Counted from the stretch's first letter, positions 31,628-44,719 are shown. The stretch: DNA of 64,000 nucleotides from Psococerastis gibbosa (GCA_963971405.1 OZ020492.1:14992151-15056150), one strand, 5' to 3'. The notes: generated from the letters alone by a model not told the origin. Numbers and translations are program-made.

Positions 31628-34265
31628 CTGAAACAAAATAAAATTAACTGGTAAGTGACTAACGCTCACACAGACGGAAGGGAGCACTATAGCAGCGTGA
31701 ACATTCGGGCCACTCCCATAGTCACGGGGTAGCCGTAATGGAGATGATTCGCAGAGAAATTAAAGAGGTACTATTCATTATATTTGAAAGGTTTTTTTTT
31801 ATGGCCTACTTATATAAGACGTGGCCGATGTCGCCAGGCATTCAGGCAGCGAATCTCTCCCATGTAGAACTCTACCTTCCTTGCTAAGTGTTATCGAAAA
31901 CGGCGTGTCTTGTCCAGTTTATGCTAGTTCAGAGCTCCTCTCCCGCTTCCACGCCTGCTCGGCAATGACGAAAGACTCACCTCACTGTAGACATCAAGCT
32001 CATTCAGAATGTTCTGAAGAGGGGGTCTCTCTTCAGAACACTCTGAGGAGAATTAGGGGTTAACAACATGAGCGCGGAAGTCCTGAAGGGCAAAGGGCAT
32101 TTTATTAAAATCGTGTACTAATTTATTTTTATTTATTTTCCTAGCTGGTTACTCCACCAACTAAGGGAGTATATCAAGTATAACAAATTATTTAAAAAAA
32201 AAAAAAATAGTCAGGCAGTGGCGGCTGGTGGGTAATGGACCTGGTGGTACACTTTTCTTATTCACTAAGAATTAGGATAAGAAATGACAACTATCAAAAT
32301 CAATGTTTGCTCTCATTTTCACTCACACCACACACTGCATACACGCAGTATAGAATAATACCTAACGAAAATAAAGAACCGGTCCGAGTTTACTCGAACA
32401 TGCTTTCCAATTTATTAAAATTAGCAGATAGACAAAATGAATAATTTCATGGTAAATAATTTTCCTATGGTTAAATTTCTGATATTTCGGGGGGGAGGGG
32501 GTTGTCCACCTGATGTCACTGGAGATGAGTTAAATTCTAGATAGATCAGACCAAAACAATACCACACACATTCAATAATGGCAGGGCACGCAATGCATTT
32601 AAGCGTGAATTTTCTGTCATTTTTTCAAAAAACAGAATTTTTGCACAAAACCAAATGTTTTTTTGGGAAAGCAACCTGTCCGGTTTTGTTACTCAATTTA
32701 ACACCTAAAACATGCCTGAAGGTAGAAACAATCGATAGAAAGGTTTCGCAGAAAAATTATTTTTTAATAATTTATTAATATAATAATAATATTTATATAT
32801 ATATAATATATATAATAAAAATTATTTTTTAATAATTTTTCATGAAAATTGAGTTATTTTTATTTTTTTACCCCCAGAAGCAAACTATCGAGGGGCAAGC
32901 GACCACCTGCATTTTGTTAACATTAACAACGACTACAAGATATGTGAATTTAAAAGAAATCGTTGGAGCCGTTTTTGAGAAATAATTTTTTTAGACGTTT
33001 TTTTTAGTTTTTTGAGAATGCAACCCCCCCCCCCCTAAATTGAGTTAGCCCCCCAATAAAAAAAAAATGGTCCCGAGGTATGATTTTTGTGAACCTACAT
33101 GCCGAATTTAATCAAAATCGACCGAGTAGTTTGCCCGGAAATCGACGAACAGACAGACAGACAGACAGACAGACATTTCGTAAAAACCACTTTTTTGGGT
33201 TCCTGGGCCCTCAAAACGTGTAAATCCGTTGAAATCTCGGAATCGAAAATTTCGACCATCACAAAGCTTTCCTTATACTACGCATAAATTGGAAAGCAAA
33301 AAGAAACACTTAATAAGTTTAAGAAAACAATAATTAATGCGTCACAGATACAGCCGGCCAGCGCATTAAGGCAACACAAGAATACAGGTACTTTGCAATA
33401 TTATTTTATATTAGCAAAGATGACTAAATAAATCAATAAAGACGAACACTCCTTTTTGCCAAGGCTGTCCGACATTTGCGAGGCCTGAAAAATTATGCAT
33501 AAGGGGAGCCGGCGGGTGTTCTTGATAGGTACCAAAGCATGATGCTTGAAGCCGACGCCTTATATGGCTTATATATAAGCCTTTTCAATGAGCTTTTTCT
33601 CAGATAGTGTTATATAGTGTAAGAATATATATATCACTAATAAGAATATATATATCACTAAATCCAGATGTTTATTTTTTTAGAGCAAATTTGTCTGCAA
33701 CCTCTTATTCAGAGATTTTTTGCCCGATCAATAGAAATTCACAGGCTCAAGCGAAACATAAATCCAAAGTATGTCCTTATCCAAGTTGTTGAATAGAACC
33801 CTAGATTCTATACTGGAGACTTCTTCACGTTTCATCACAATTTAATTTATTTACACGCATCAATATTAAAATAAATATTGGAGAGGTTAAAATCCGCTAA
33901 CCCCACCCACTTTGCTGGAGCCTAGAAAATTAGCCTACAAAAACTGCGCATTCTACATTATGCAACTATGTTAAATATAGGTAAAAATATATATTTTTTC
34001 ATGCGTAACTCAATGGTAGTGCGCAGTGTACACGGTTGCATAATTTAGAATTTGCAGATATTAATTTATTTTTGCCGATATTTGCTTTCGATTAGGGCGT
34101 TTATCAATTTTCTTGAAGTCATAGCTAGTCCTATTTCAATATATGGTCTAGTGAAATCACTAGACATGTAACTATCAACTATCCGTTCCAGCCCTCGTCT
34201 ACAGTAATCGCTACTTGCTAGACTGCACAATGCTTTGCTAATAAGTAAATCATAGAGAGAAATAA
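31628..34265. other. Upstream flank of Nipped-B, repeats only
   Basis: No exon could be placed. It holds a 'cagtggcggctggtggg' phrase at 32216 (often an end of poly-G-associated elements), low-complexity AT sequence at 32760-32830, and the dispersed repeat at 32600-33285. A noncoding first exon of Nipped-B should lie in or beyond here. Confidence 0.4.
32600..33285 (+). repeat. Dispersed ~700-bp repeat with (GACA)n core, copy 1
   Basis: Phrases in order: 'gggaaagcaacctgtccggttttgttac', 'ggtagaaacaatcgatagaaaggtttcgcagaaaaattatttttt', 'gaggggcaagcgacc', a (GACA)n run at about 33150, then 'ccctcaaaacgtgtaaatccgttgaaatctcgg'. The same order appears at 60940-61660 (+), partly at 59462-59640 (-) and 50870-51070 (-). 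No coding capacity is seen. Confidence 0.8.
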
Positions 34266-34269
34266 AACA

Positions 34270-34530
34270 GTATTTTTGGTTTTCCTTCTTCTTCTGGAGT
34301 TTCAATCTATGGATTGGTTCGCAGCGAATGTTCCAATCTCCTTCTCCACTCTTGTCCATCTAGTGCGTTCATTTTCAGCACAAGGTACGTGTCGCATCCT
34401 AGGTCTTTCTTGACATCATCTAGGTACTCTATCCTCCGTCGTCCTCTTGAAATGGAGCCTTCGGCCATACCCTCAATAATGTACTAGACGAGTGCTTCAT
34501 GTCTCCGAATATGGCCCATCCATTTGTCTC
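34270..34530 (-). mobile_element. RTE-like LINE C-terminal fragment
   Basis: The minus strand reads KWMGHIRRHEALV, then SISRGRRRIEYLDDVKKDLG and LDGQEWRRRLEHSLRTNP. This resembles the sequence at the end of RTE-type ORFs (GH...R, RGRRR...W..D.K.D, W). One stop is seen. The rest of the element is missing. Confidence 0.6.
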
Positions 34531-35234
34531 ATCACATAGAAATGGCGGCAGTAATAGATATATTTTCATTTATTCTTAGGAGCACGTCTTCGTTGGCAAA
34601 TAATACGTATAATATATATAATAAAGGGAATTTTAAAATTTCACGGGTTTGGAAAGTCCAATAGAGTTCTTGCGCAGGTAAAACAAAGATGGCGGGCTGT
34701 CGGAAAGGGAGGGGGTACCCCTGATTCTCGGACATCACCCCCTTATTTTAACATGGAGTGTATAGGCTTTCCAATGAAATTTATTTTATTTTAAGAAAGT
34801 TTAGCTTTTAAACGGCAAATTAGTGCTATTTATATGTTCCTTCAATACTTGCGCGGGTACTGACAAAAAGTTACGGCAAAGTAGCTGCAAATAATTGTCG
34901 AAAAATATTATTTACTTGTATATCTAATTTTATACCATTGGTAGTGTTACTTCCGCGAGGGCAGAACAGATTTTTAAATGGGTATGTCAGCTGTCAGCCT
35001 AAGCTTGCTTATACATATTACAATTAATGTATTAGTAATGATTTATAACCATAACCATACAACTTTACTGCATAACTACCATGAAATATGGCCTAGCCGG
35101 CTGGGCTGCCGACACGCTAGCCTATCATGTTGTTTGTAAATATTAGTAGCGTAAAAAGGGTTATTGTCTCTCCATAATGATATCACTAGACTTCAATTTA
35201 GTATCTGAGCACCAAAGCAGTTAATTTTCGTAGG

Positions 35235-36210
35235 GCCACAGGCCGTACCCAGCTTTTGTTTTGGGGGGGGGGTCCGGACCACCCCCCCCCCCACCTGGGC
35301 ACGGCCATGGCCACTGGAAAGTAACGACGATATATATTAATATACATTATTGATCCCAATCAAGGCCGTGGCCAGGATTTTTCGGGGGGGGGGGGGGGGG
35401 GTTCTGAAATAAAATTGGATATTACATAGTAGTTTATATTTTTCAATCAATCAATAGCGCTTTTTTCGCCAACGGCCTTACCATGTTGATTCCATTAGAG
35501 CAGAGCATGTTTCAAACTGCGGCAACTTGGTAGCGTGCACAGCGTTGGCAGGGGAACCTGGTGGGACATGATAACGCGCTTAGGCAGTATAAGTCGAGTC
35601 CTGGTCACCTCCGATCTAATCGTGTGACTTTACCATGTTCCCCAAGTGGTTCGGAATCCACTATAATCAGGAGGTCCACCCTGTTAGTCAACTCCCCTTT
35701 CCCAGAGGTGATAGAGTCTGCCCTATGGGTGCCTCAAGTTAACAAACAGACTCACTCCCCCCGCCAGGCTGACAGGGTTGCTTAAAAGCAGAAATGCTGA
35801 AAGCAGGCGTTAGAAACAACAACAACAACAAGTTTATGTTTTTCCTCTCAAAATCCGATTCTATTTAGTATCAAGCCATTTCATCCGGGGGGGGGGGGGG
35901 GGAGGGAGGTTGAACTCCCCCTTGGCTACGGCCATGATCTCAATCGACTGTCTGATTGGATCTGGAAAATCTTTTGTTGGCCCACTAGGATCCTCTAAAT
36001 GTTTTGAACATATATACAAGGCTGTTCCCAGGTTAAGATTTCGGGGGGGGGGGGGTCGAAACATTTTTTTACGTAATTTATTAATTTATTATTAATTTAT
36101 TAATGAATTAATGAATAAATTCTTCAAACCATACAGGTGTACCTGCAGAAATTTATTTCCGGGGGGGGGGGGGTGCGGACCCCATGGACCACCTCCTGGG
36201 CACGGCCATG
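35235..36210. repeat. Cluster of poly-G/poly-C runs with 'ggccgtg' phrases
   Basis: Runs of 9-18 G or C occur at 35263-35272, 35281-35292, 35384-35401, 35887-35902, 36044-36054 and 36162-36173, each beside a phrase like 'aaggccgtggccagga' or 'gggcacggccatg'. A 5S-SINE copy is inserted in the cluster. They look like ends of one old repeat family. Confidence 0.7.
35468..35831 (+). repeat. 5S rRNA-derived SINE, full copy A
   Basis: Starts gccaacggccttaccatgttga, close to the 5' end of arthropod 5S rRNA (GCCAACG-CC-TACCA-G-TGA), and carries 'ggcaggggaacctggtgggacatgataacgcg', similar to the C-box region of 5S. An unrelated body follows, then an (AAC)n tail ending at 35831. Two other copies share more than 90% of the body by eye. 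Relation to 5S is my reading, not a computed alignment. Confidence 0.75.
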
Positions 36211-36534
36211 CATATATATGTGTATTTTGTAACTTTAAATATTGTGGACTTTGTTCTGCCACAAAGATACAAAGATGCAACCTCCACTTGCATTTCTTAA
36301 TTTTTTCCAGTGGCTTGGGGAACGATATAATTCGGACCTCTCTCATATGTGTTATGTCCTGGTGTAGGCTATCACTATTACACAAGCCATAGCAGCAATG
36401 CTTGACCATAACGCTAGAAATATGAATAATAACAACTTAAAACTGTAAAAATTAATAGCGCTCAATGCACTTTATATCCTCCAATGGCCGAACAGCTGAT
36501 TTTGTTTACTTTATTTTCGCAATCACGCATGCAC

Positions 36535-36875
36535 TGTTAGCTCCGCCCTCTTACTGTGACGTCACTACGCAAGAACTCCATTGTCAAATTTGTTATTTTA
36601 TTATGTTGATATTCATGCCCCTGAAGTAAGATGAAATTTTGAGCTGTATTAATTGTTTACTTTTTCTGTGGTAGCCGCTAAGGTTAGGGGTGTTTTTATG
36701 AACTTGGCGATTTTCGTTTGTTAAAAGAAATGGACCAAAGAATTTGTATCAAATTTTGCGTAAAAAATAGAATAAAGTGTAGCAAAAAGTGTGAAGTGCA
36801 TTGATATACATGGATTGCTACCACGGCACCTAGCCCATGCAGAACAAATGCCTCCACTTTTGGTCACGTGACAAA
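36535..36875. promoter_or_regulatory. Candidate promoter region with CRE, GC-box and E-box motifs
   Basis: Contains a GC-box-like ctccgccctc (36541-36550), a palindromic CRE TGACGTCA (36557-36564) and a palindromic E-box GTCACGTGAC (36863-36872). They lie 120-460 bp upstream of the THAP exon and about 5 kb upstream of the second exon of Nipped-B, which points the other way. Use as a (divergent) promoter is inference; such motifs also occur by chance. Confidence 0.3.
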
Positions 36876-36994
36876 TATGCTTATTTGGGCAAGAAGTGGT
36901 AGACTCCATTGTGTTCAATGCGATTTAGATGTATTTCATTGCCTGTTATTTAATCTATTTACCCATTTATTGAGTTTTTCTTTGGTTTGACATA

Positions 36995-37077
36995 ATGGTC
37001 ATATCTTGCTCTGCTTATAATTGCACTAATAGGTTCAAGAAATGTCGAGAAACGGGGGAAAATATTACTTTTCACAA
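36995..37077 (+). CDS. THAP-domain first coding exon (partial gene)
   Basis: ATG followed by MVISCSAYNCTNRFKK and ending NITFHK, then a GTAAGA donor. This matches the start of THAP zinc-finger proteins (C-x4-C at residues 5 and 10, family consensus SCSAxxCxNR...SFHKFP), and known THAP genes such as THAP1 have an intron at this FHK position. THAP domains bind DNA in transcription factors and in P-element transposases. The next exon (with the second Cys-x2-His pair) was not found within several kb. It could be a host gene with a long intron, or a relic. Confidence 0.6.
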
Positions 37078-38990
37078 GTAAGAGTTCGCATGGTTTGGTC
37101 ATTAGTTGAGGCATTATTTATGGGTTTATTTAAGTTTTCTTAATCGCTATGTTAACAAATTGCACACTTTCAATTGTCCTGTATAATTTTAATACTAAAT
37201 ATTAATATTATTTCAACCTCAAGGCACTTTTTAGTTAGTCAAGTTTAAAATCCTTAGCTGGCCTACAAATTGACTTCGTTTAGGAAGCTAAAAACTCCTA
37301 TAGCCTAAGTAGGCCTGGTCCTGCAGAACCTAAGATTTGATAGTGAATGAAAATAGCGAAACACTACAAGGAAAATTTAAGACAGAGAAAAAAAGTTTTT
37401 TTATTTTCCACCTGGGCGAATTTCGGGACTTTCTTACAAATCACCCGTACTGCAAAATATCTAGAAATTATTAGGTTTATTGGTATTGACATCCCTAAAT
37501 CATCAGCATTGCCCTTCTACACTGCAATATTTTTTCATCGATGATAGCACACAGAATATTCACATCTTGTAAGCATAATAAGTAGGCTATGAGATTTAGA
37601 AATTCGAATGTAGGTGTGGGTGGATCAGGGACGGATCCAGCTCATTGGGGGGGGGGGGGGGTTGCTATGGATCAAAATATAAAAAAACCTATGCTATGTA
37701 GTATCGATTAAACCAGAGCGTTATAAAAATTAATATTTAAAATAGATTTACCGAAAAAAAAAATTTGGGGGGATAGCCGCCCCCCTGTCTCCGTCCATGG
37801 GGTGAATCCAGGGGGGGGGGGGTAGCTGCCTCTCTGTATCCGTCCATGGCGTCTAGCCAGAGAGACTACTTATTCTTATTCTATTCTGCTTATTCTAGTT
37901 GAAGTGTAGTCAAGGACAGATGAAGGGGGGAGCTGCCCCCAAAATCTTATTAGCTAGCCTGTTGTAAGTTGCCTAACTTATTACGTTATAATGTAATAGA
38001 TACTACATATGTTTATTATATTTTGAGCCAAATTACCCCCCCCCCCCATGGGCTGGATCTACCCCTGGGATAGGTGGGTGACTAAGTTAAGGAAGTTGAA
38101 CACTTCAAATTTAGTCCCAATGCAATTAAACAGAAAAAAATGGTAAGATTGGACTATATAGTTTGACTATCTTTTGTTAAATTGCTGCTTGACACAATAT
38201 TTGTTAGTAACATATTCCTAGCTAAATATTAATACATCTTCATAAATGCCGGTGTGTGACCATAGAATATTGTTCTATAATAAATAAATAAATGTTACAA
38301 AAGCAAAAAATGTCAATTAATCGAATTTGATGTATTATTGAAATACATCAAATTTACACGTAAGTGTATATGGTATGGAACGCTTCTGCCCAAATAACCA
38401 AAATTTCAGCCCTGGCGCTCCTGGTGTATTTCCAGTGTATTTATATATAGTTCAATGACTGGTGCTAACCACCATAGCCAGTGGCCCCTGTTGTAGGCTT
38501 CGTCAAATAACAAAACAATACCTAACAATAAATAATAAATTAATTTGTTAGCGGCAAATTAGTGGCGTCAGTAGTTTAGGGTAGGTCCGCGAAATAGACT
38601 ACTTGGCAGTAGTAACAATAAAATGAAAAATATACTCCATAAAGTAGCTTACAGGTTAACAATAATAATACAATACTTTTTTTGAATGAAAAAGTTGAAA
38701 ATATTAAAAAATAAATAAATAAATCTATGTGTTTTAAACTTTGGAATTCGTGGACCAAAACGAGGGAATACCTGGGGCGGCCATGATGTGACGACACATT
38801 TTCGCCATCGACTATCGAGTGTTTTAATGTTTAATGTAAACCAAAGAACCAATATAGGGTTTCCATTTATATTTTGAAAATTGTAGAATGACTATGGCAA
38901 GGCAGTTCAAAAATTATAAGCATTGTAAAAATTCAACAATTTGAACACAGCAACAACTATGATGCGTATGGTCCATACTATGATGCGTAT
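37078..38990. other. Non-coding stretch with poly-G repeats
   Basis: G or C runs at 37647-37661, 37809-37822 and 38037-38047 beside 'gacggatccag' or 'gggctggatc' phrases. No coding frame recognised, including no second THAP exon. Confidence 0.45.
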
Positions 38991-39361
38991 GGGCCAACGG
39001 CCTTACCATGTTGATTCCATTAGAGCAGAGCATGTTTCAAACTGCGGCAACTTGGTAGTGTGCACAGCGTTGGCAGGGGAACCTGGTGGGACATGATAAC
39101 TCGCTCAGGCAGTATAAGTCGAGTCCTGGTCACCTCCGATTTAATCGTGTGACTTTACCATGTTCCCCAAGTGGTTCGGAATCCACTATAATCAGGAGGT
39201 CCACCCTGTTAGTCAACTCCCCTTTCCCCGAGGTGAAAGAGTCTGCCCTTAGGGTGCCTCAAGTTAACAAACAGACTCACTCCCCCCGCCAGGCTGACAG
39301 GGTTGCTTAAAGCAGAAATGCTGAAAGCAGGCGTTAGAAACACACACATGATGCGTATGGG
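38980..39361 (+). repeat. 5S rRNA-derived SINE, full copy B with target-site duplication
   Basis: The element runs 38993 to about 39345 and is flanked by atgatgcgtatgg at 38980-38992 and 39348-39360, a 13-bp duplication typical of LINE-driven insertion. An extra atgatgcgtatgg is at 38959-38971, so the target already held a short tandem repeat. The tail is short (cacacac) compared with the (AAC)n of other copies. Confidence 0.85.
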
Positions 39362-40148
39362 GGAAGAGCCAGGCGAGAGTGATGCTGTGAATCCAAAGCC
39401 AATCAGGTACGCCTACATCCTATAGTCTTACTTATCGACTCTTTGTGACAATGAATGAATGAATATTTTTGAATGACAATGAAATGAATATGAATGAATA
39501 AGGATTAATTTTGCCATTTGTAAATACCTTTAACTTTGTAGTGTTTTATATTTTAGCTGTTGCCGTTGCCAAAATAGGAAAAATTAGAATTGAACTTGGG
39601 GTTTTCAATGCGGACGTTATATAATAATGAACTTTTGGACCTCTGCCGCCTTACAGATAGCATTAGCCAGCCTCAAAAATTGTTTATAAAAACTATGGTA
39701 TCTTTTTCTAGCGAAGATAAGCTATCATCAAGGCAATTTGGACCTTGGCGACTACTACTCTGCAAGTAATTGACAGAGTTCTTTTTTACACTGTAACCAT
39801 GTTAAAGATTACGGCCTTCGATGGCCCTAGAATTTCAATTTCGAAACAATCTATTATGCAAAAGATTTTGTGGTACCTATGAACTCTAGGCATTTGCGTT
39901 TAACTACTCTTTTTTGGTTTCACTGTAAATGGATGGAACGCATTTGCAATAAGAGTTACAGATATAACAAAAATTTTACTGGCATATGAGAGTGATTTGC
40001 CAAATTGATCTCCAAGTTCAGAAAATTGAGTAATAAGTCTGATTTTTTTTTAAATATAATAATATGTGTTTTTCCGGAAGCTTCGCATGTTTTATAATGT
40101 TAATTGAAAAATAACAATCCTTCGAAATACCTATATAATACCTTGGGT

Positions 40149-40150
<2 letters not shown>

Positions 40151-40181
<31 letters not shown>
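40151..40181. repeat. Poly-T run (31 T)
   Basis: A homopolymer, perhaps the tail of a minus-strand retroposon. The minus-strand sequence upstream (40182-40294) has a short open frame of unknown nature. Confidence 0.8.
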
Positions 40182-40183
<2 letters not shown>

Positions 40184-40384
40184 AAATCGTACAGTGTTCT
40201 TCACTGACATTCGGTGTAGAGTTTCCAATTCAATATACTTTTCTGTTACGGACAATTCAGACTGAATTTCTTGATCGCTGCTCGTTGATGTCATTCTAAT
40301 TAATGACTGACTAGGTGGTAAAGTTAGCTATGATTAATTTAAGGGCGGTATTCAATTATGACACTTCTGGCTCTTTACTAAAGT

Positions 40385-40575
40385 GTTTTGTTTCATTAAT
40401 AAAAGGTTAATCCCGTACGAACAATTTAATGAATGTATCCGATTAACCTCTTCGATCGCCTCACTAAGTAACCTAATAGCTACTTGTGTCGAGTAACGAC
40501 ACGTCTCCGATCGCAAGGTGTGAAAAGACTCGCACAAGTACAAGCACGCTACCACCTTGCCACCGAAGTGGCTAA
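40385..40575. repeat. Dispersed repeat, related to 63,355-63,450
   Basis: 'acaatttaatgaatgtatccgattaacctcttcgatcgcctc' matches 'acaatttaatggatgtatccgattgacctcttcagtcgcctc' near 63379. Both are followed by a 'gtggtacctaccag'-like or 'accaccttgccaccgaagtgg' end. Family unknown. Confidence 0.6.
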
Positions 40576-40774
40576 TTAATTTTCCCTGATGTATGCGTTT
40601 CTTGTATATTCCACTCCAGGTTTCAATTTTAAATGAGAAGTTGCAGTAGTTGTAGTATACCCTAAGGTCTTTAATGGAGAAGTATTTTTATCCCTTGCTT
40701 GAGTATTATTGTAGTTAGTATATATATTTACTTCTAACATTTGCAGACAAACATACTTGAATTACGTGACGTAA

Positions 40775-40945
40775 CAGTTGCTGCTGAGCCTCCGAGATAC
40801 AATCATAGAAGTCTAAGCAGTTCCACTGAAGATGTTGACCGCAGATGGTGACAAAACGTTTGGAAGTACGTTTTTCGAACGACCACGGACTATCATCCCG
40901 GATTCTACTGCTTCGTCACGTAACTCTGGCCGTGAACGCCTTTGC
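40775..40945 (-). repeat. Copy of the 29.5-kb foldback-unit repeat
   Basis: On the minus strand it carries 'gcagtagaatccgggatgatagtccgtggtcgttcg' and 'catcttcagtggaactgcttagacttc', the two phrases of the 29,470-29,600 unit in the same order. Confidence 0.75.
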
Positions 40946-41571
40946 AATTATAGACTTGAATTACTTCATTATCTGTTCCCAGGCATACATGCGTAGCTTG
41001 ATCTTGAAAATCAGAACCGACATCATCCTCAGTAGTCGGCAATAACTGAAAAAATAAGAAAATCATTATAATTATACCATATCAGTGAAGCTACCATGCT
41101 GATTAGTTATAACTTAACCTGGTATTAAAATGAAAACAATACAATTTTAGCATGCAAAGTGCCACTTTAAAATTGTTCTGTTTCAATTTTTAACCGCAGG
41201 TTAAGTTAATAATATTCGTTATGGTAGGCCCACTTGGGCGAGCATACATTCGGGACAGTCCGGGATTTTAGTTTGTCTGGGATTTTAAGAACTCACAACA
41301 GTACAAGAAGTATTCTATTATAAAACATGATATTGACATATTTTATTAAATTTTTCCAGTTCCCTGACCGGTTATCAGTTATCTCAGGCTATTCAGCACC
41401 AGCAGAAAGATTTTTGTTTCATTTTTTTCCATGTAGACAGAAGTTTTTTTTTTCTTATTTTCTTTTTGGCGCAATGCCGTTTAGGCCACACACGCTCAGG
41501 TATATTGAATTAAATGGTTAGGTACGGTAGGTTAGGTTCGTTAATGTGATAATATAATATAATAATGGATA

Positions 41572-42045
41572 TTATAGGAGGTTGATGAGATTAGTAGTAG
41601 TCAAAAATGAGAGGATAGTTCGGGTAGCAGTTTCGTCGTCACGTAGTAGGGTTGAGAGGGATGTTTGTGGGGGCCAGGTTCTGTAGCGGGTGAGGTTTTG
41701 GCATTCGACAAGGATGTGGGCAACTGTGTTTTCTGCACCACAATGGCATAATGACGGGGTTTCTCCCGCCATCAGAAAGCCATGTGTGAGCCGTGTGTGG
41801 CCCAGACGTAGCCGAGCCATGACAACTTCCTCATGTCTGATGTTTCGGGTAGCTGTGGTCCAGCCTCCTATCCCCGGCTTATCATAAAAAAGTTTTGTTA
41901 AACCTTTTGCTGGATCGGCCCAGTTTTCTTGCCATAACTTGGTAATGTGTGATCGGATTTGATTTTTATAGACAGAAGTAATTCTGATAAATAAGCATAA
42001 ATTTTGTGTGTTGAAATAAATGACTAGAATTAGTTGAATATTCAA
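41572..42045 (-). mobile_element. Jockey-type LINE C-terminal fragment
   Basis: A 157-codon open frame ending in a stop, with VVMARLRLGHTRLTHGFL, then LCHCGAENTVAHILVEC. This is the conserved end of jockey-like ORF2 (RLGH...C-x-C...H...C finger). 5'-truncated. No tail or duplication was identified. Confidence 0.8.
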
Positions 42046-42616
42046 TTGAAGTATTTCCCACTTATATTTTTAAAATGCTACACATGCTTACTACCAATAT
42101 AAAATAACTTTTACATGCTTTCCTATTTATATACAATATATATATTGAATGAATGCATTAATTTCCAATCTTATAAAAAAATAATATAGTACAAAAAATT
42201 ATTTTACCCTATGAGGCAATGTGTCAAACCTCCCCCCCCCCCCTCTTCTCCCTTCCAATCCACCTACAAGTAGATGGTCAAAACTAATAACCTGTCCTGC
42301 GATTCTCCCCTTTCAAATGCGCCTATGTTAAACCTGAACCATCCCCAGAAAACCTTGTCCCCGATTAAGCTATCGCAATTACACATGGGTTAATTGTAAA
42401 AGTGGGCCGAAAGGCCCAAAATTCGCCCATATGGAAAATAAAGACAATTTTCTCTTTCATTCTTTCTTTCTTTCTTCTTCATTATTCCACTTAACTTCAT
42501 ACAAGCTCATTCCGCGAAACTGTAAACGCGCTCCTCCCCCTTCCAGTGCCCCCCATTCCCAAGTAGTAGTAGTAGTATGGTTGGACACAGTCCCAGGCCA
42601 CGGTGTGGGGCCATAG

Positions 42617-42802
42617 GACAGTGGACCTACTGATTATAGTGGATTCCGAACCACTTGGGAAACAGTGAAGTCACACGATTAGTTCGGAGGTGACCAGGAC
42701 AAGTCCTACCATGTTTCCCTAGCGGCACTGTGCACACGACTAAGTTATCTGCATCTTTGAACCTGCTGTGGTCTGCTGGATTCAACTTGGTAAGGCGGCC
42801 CA
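42617..42802 (-). repeat. 5S rRNA-derived SINE, diverged partial copy
   Basis: On the minus strand it starts near ggccgccttaccaagttgaatcc and contains 'ggtcacctccgaactaatcgtgtgact' and 'cccaagtggttcggaatccactataatcag', matching the body of the full copies at about 80%, and lacks the 3' part. Confidence 0.75.
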
Positions 42803-44719
42803 AACTGAACAATTCACAGAAAACTCACAATTACTATAGTACATATTCACAGAATATTGTGAGAAAACGGTAACATAATACCCTGACTCTACAAGTCCTT
42901 CAGTGCAATATAGAAGTTATGTGAGCTGGCAAATAATATTTTCCCCCACCAAAATAAAATCCAATCAGTTTCTCGAGAAAACCAGTAAGGAGGCTATTTA
43001 AAATTAGTAAATACGGTCCTGATCGAAACAAATCACAAATATACTTTTTGGGTGTATTCTTATAAGATAAAGATGTTATTTTTTTAAACCAACAGTATGT
43101 AGGCTATTTAAAATTCGTAAATATCAACTTTATAAATTCTCGAGCATCGGCTTTGGGAAATAGTCCTGAATAAAAAAAAAATATAATAGTTAGTTGTGGA
43201 GAAATGTTTAGGTTAGTTTTTCTCATTTTCATGGGGGCCTGCAGGTGTAGTTGGGATGAACAAGGTCTTCGGCTTCGCGGCGCGACATACACGGTCCTAT
43301 GAATCAATGTTTTTCGCCCCTTTCCGATTTTTTGTCAACAAGAAACTTGGGCACATTCAACATAAAGCTTGGAGCTACTTGTAGAAAATAGTGCAATCAA
43401 CTCAACTCGAGTCAATCGTGCCGAAACCCGGAGTAAATTTGAACTAATTTACCCAATGTAACTTCCGTAATATGGCCCTGATCAAAAAAAAATTGCATTC
43501 ATTTTCATTTGATTTACTCCTTAATATAAGTATAAAAAACGTTTTGCTCTACTATCACGATTGGTTCGCAAGTTCGAAACCCCCCCCCCCTCTTAAAAAA
43601 GCCCGCCCCCCACTTATGCTCAACCTGAACCAAATACATAAAATTTTAATATGTAGCAAAATACAACAAGTCCTCATAGATCACATGATCCCCACGGAGA
43701 CTCCCCTCTCCCCTTCCAATACGCCCATGCTCAAACTGAACCATCTACTGGAAACTTTGGCCCAGAAGTAAATACTTACAAACCCGCAATGCCTCCTTTC
43801 CTTCTCTCCCCCCCCCCCCCCCCCCCCAATGACTCATACAATTAGTACTCGTTTTTACTGCCTAGACTGTAAAATTCATTCTATGCCCATAAAAAAAGTT
43901 ACTACTAGTACTAGACATGTAGTGCTCTGTCATAAACTATTTCAGGTCTCCACAATAAAACATCTGAATTAAGGAAAGTCTCTGATACTGTTCGAAACAA
44001 TTCCTACCAAAATGTGAGGCAGCTTTATGCCACTGCACTGCGCCGCTGACTGCTGCTTAATAACAGTTGATGCCCTAATGGCAGCTAAGGCTTCAGTGTA
44101 GCTTCCATAACATGAAAAGTATCATAGAAAGCTTACCAGTCTGTTGCTACTTCAATAGGCATTGTCGCTCAGCGATATAAGCGTACGACACGTTATTTTT
44201 TTTATTTCAGTTGCGTCATTCATGATTTCTCGAGAAAGCATATATATTGCTTCAATGATACTAAATGTTGACTTTGTGATATAATATTGTGCGTGCGTGG
44301 GCCGCTTTACAGAGGAAAGTATTGAGAGACACAAACACAATGGCCAAAGCTATTAAACTTCCAGCTTCATGGATAAATATTAATTATACGCGGTATGAAT
44401 AACACTCAACCTGCATCGACAAATTATTAGATATTACTCCAATGCTTAGGCTAAGTAGTATAACGCAATATGAGGCAATAGTTTCAACCACCGCCGTCAC
44501 TGGAGACACCATCATCGCAGAGATTTCTTTATCGCCAGATCTTAAGTATAGACAAGGGACCTATGGGCCACTATAAGTCCATAAAAATTACATTGTAGTA
44601 AGTCTAGACAGGCAGAACTTGAGTTCTATATGGGTAAGATTGGACATTCAACAATATCTTTTGAATTCCTGGTCCCACCAAATTAGACTACCACTAGCCC
44701 CAACAATAACAAGTAGAAG

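Noticed and set aside
35561-35785. Conserved 74-aa protein repeated at 39,086
   Set aside because: Both are open frames inside the 5S-derived SINE; similarity comes from the repeat, not from coding selection.
36092-36409. Pro/Gly-rich ORFs on both strands
   Set aside because: Translated G/C homopolymers and repeat flanks.
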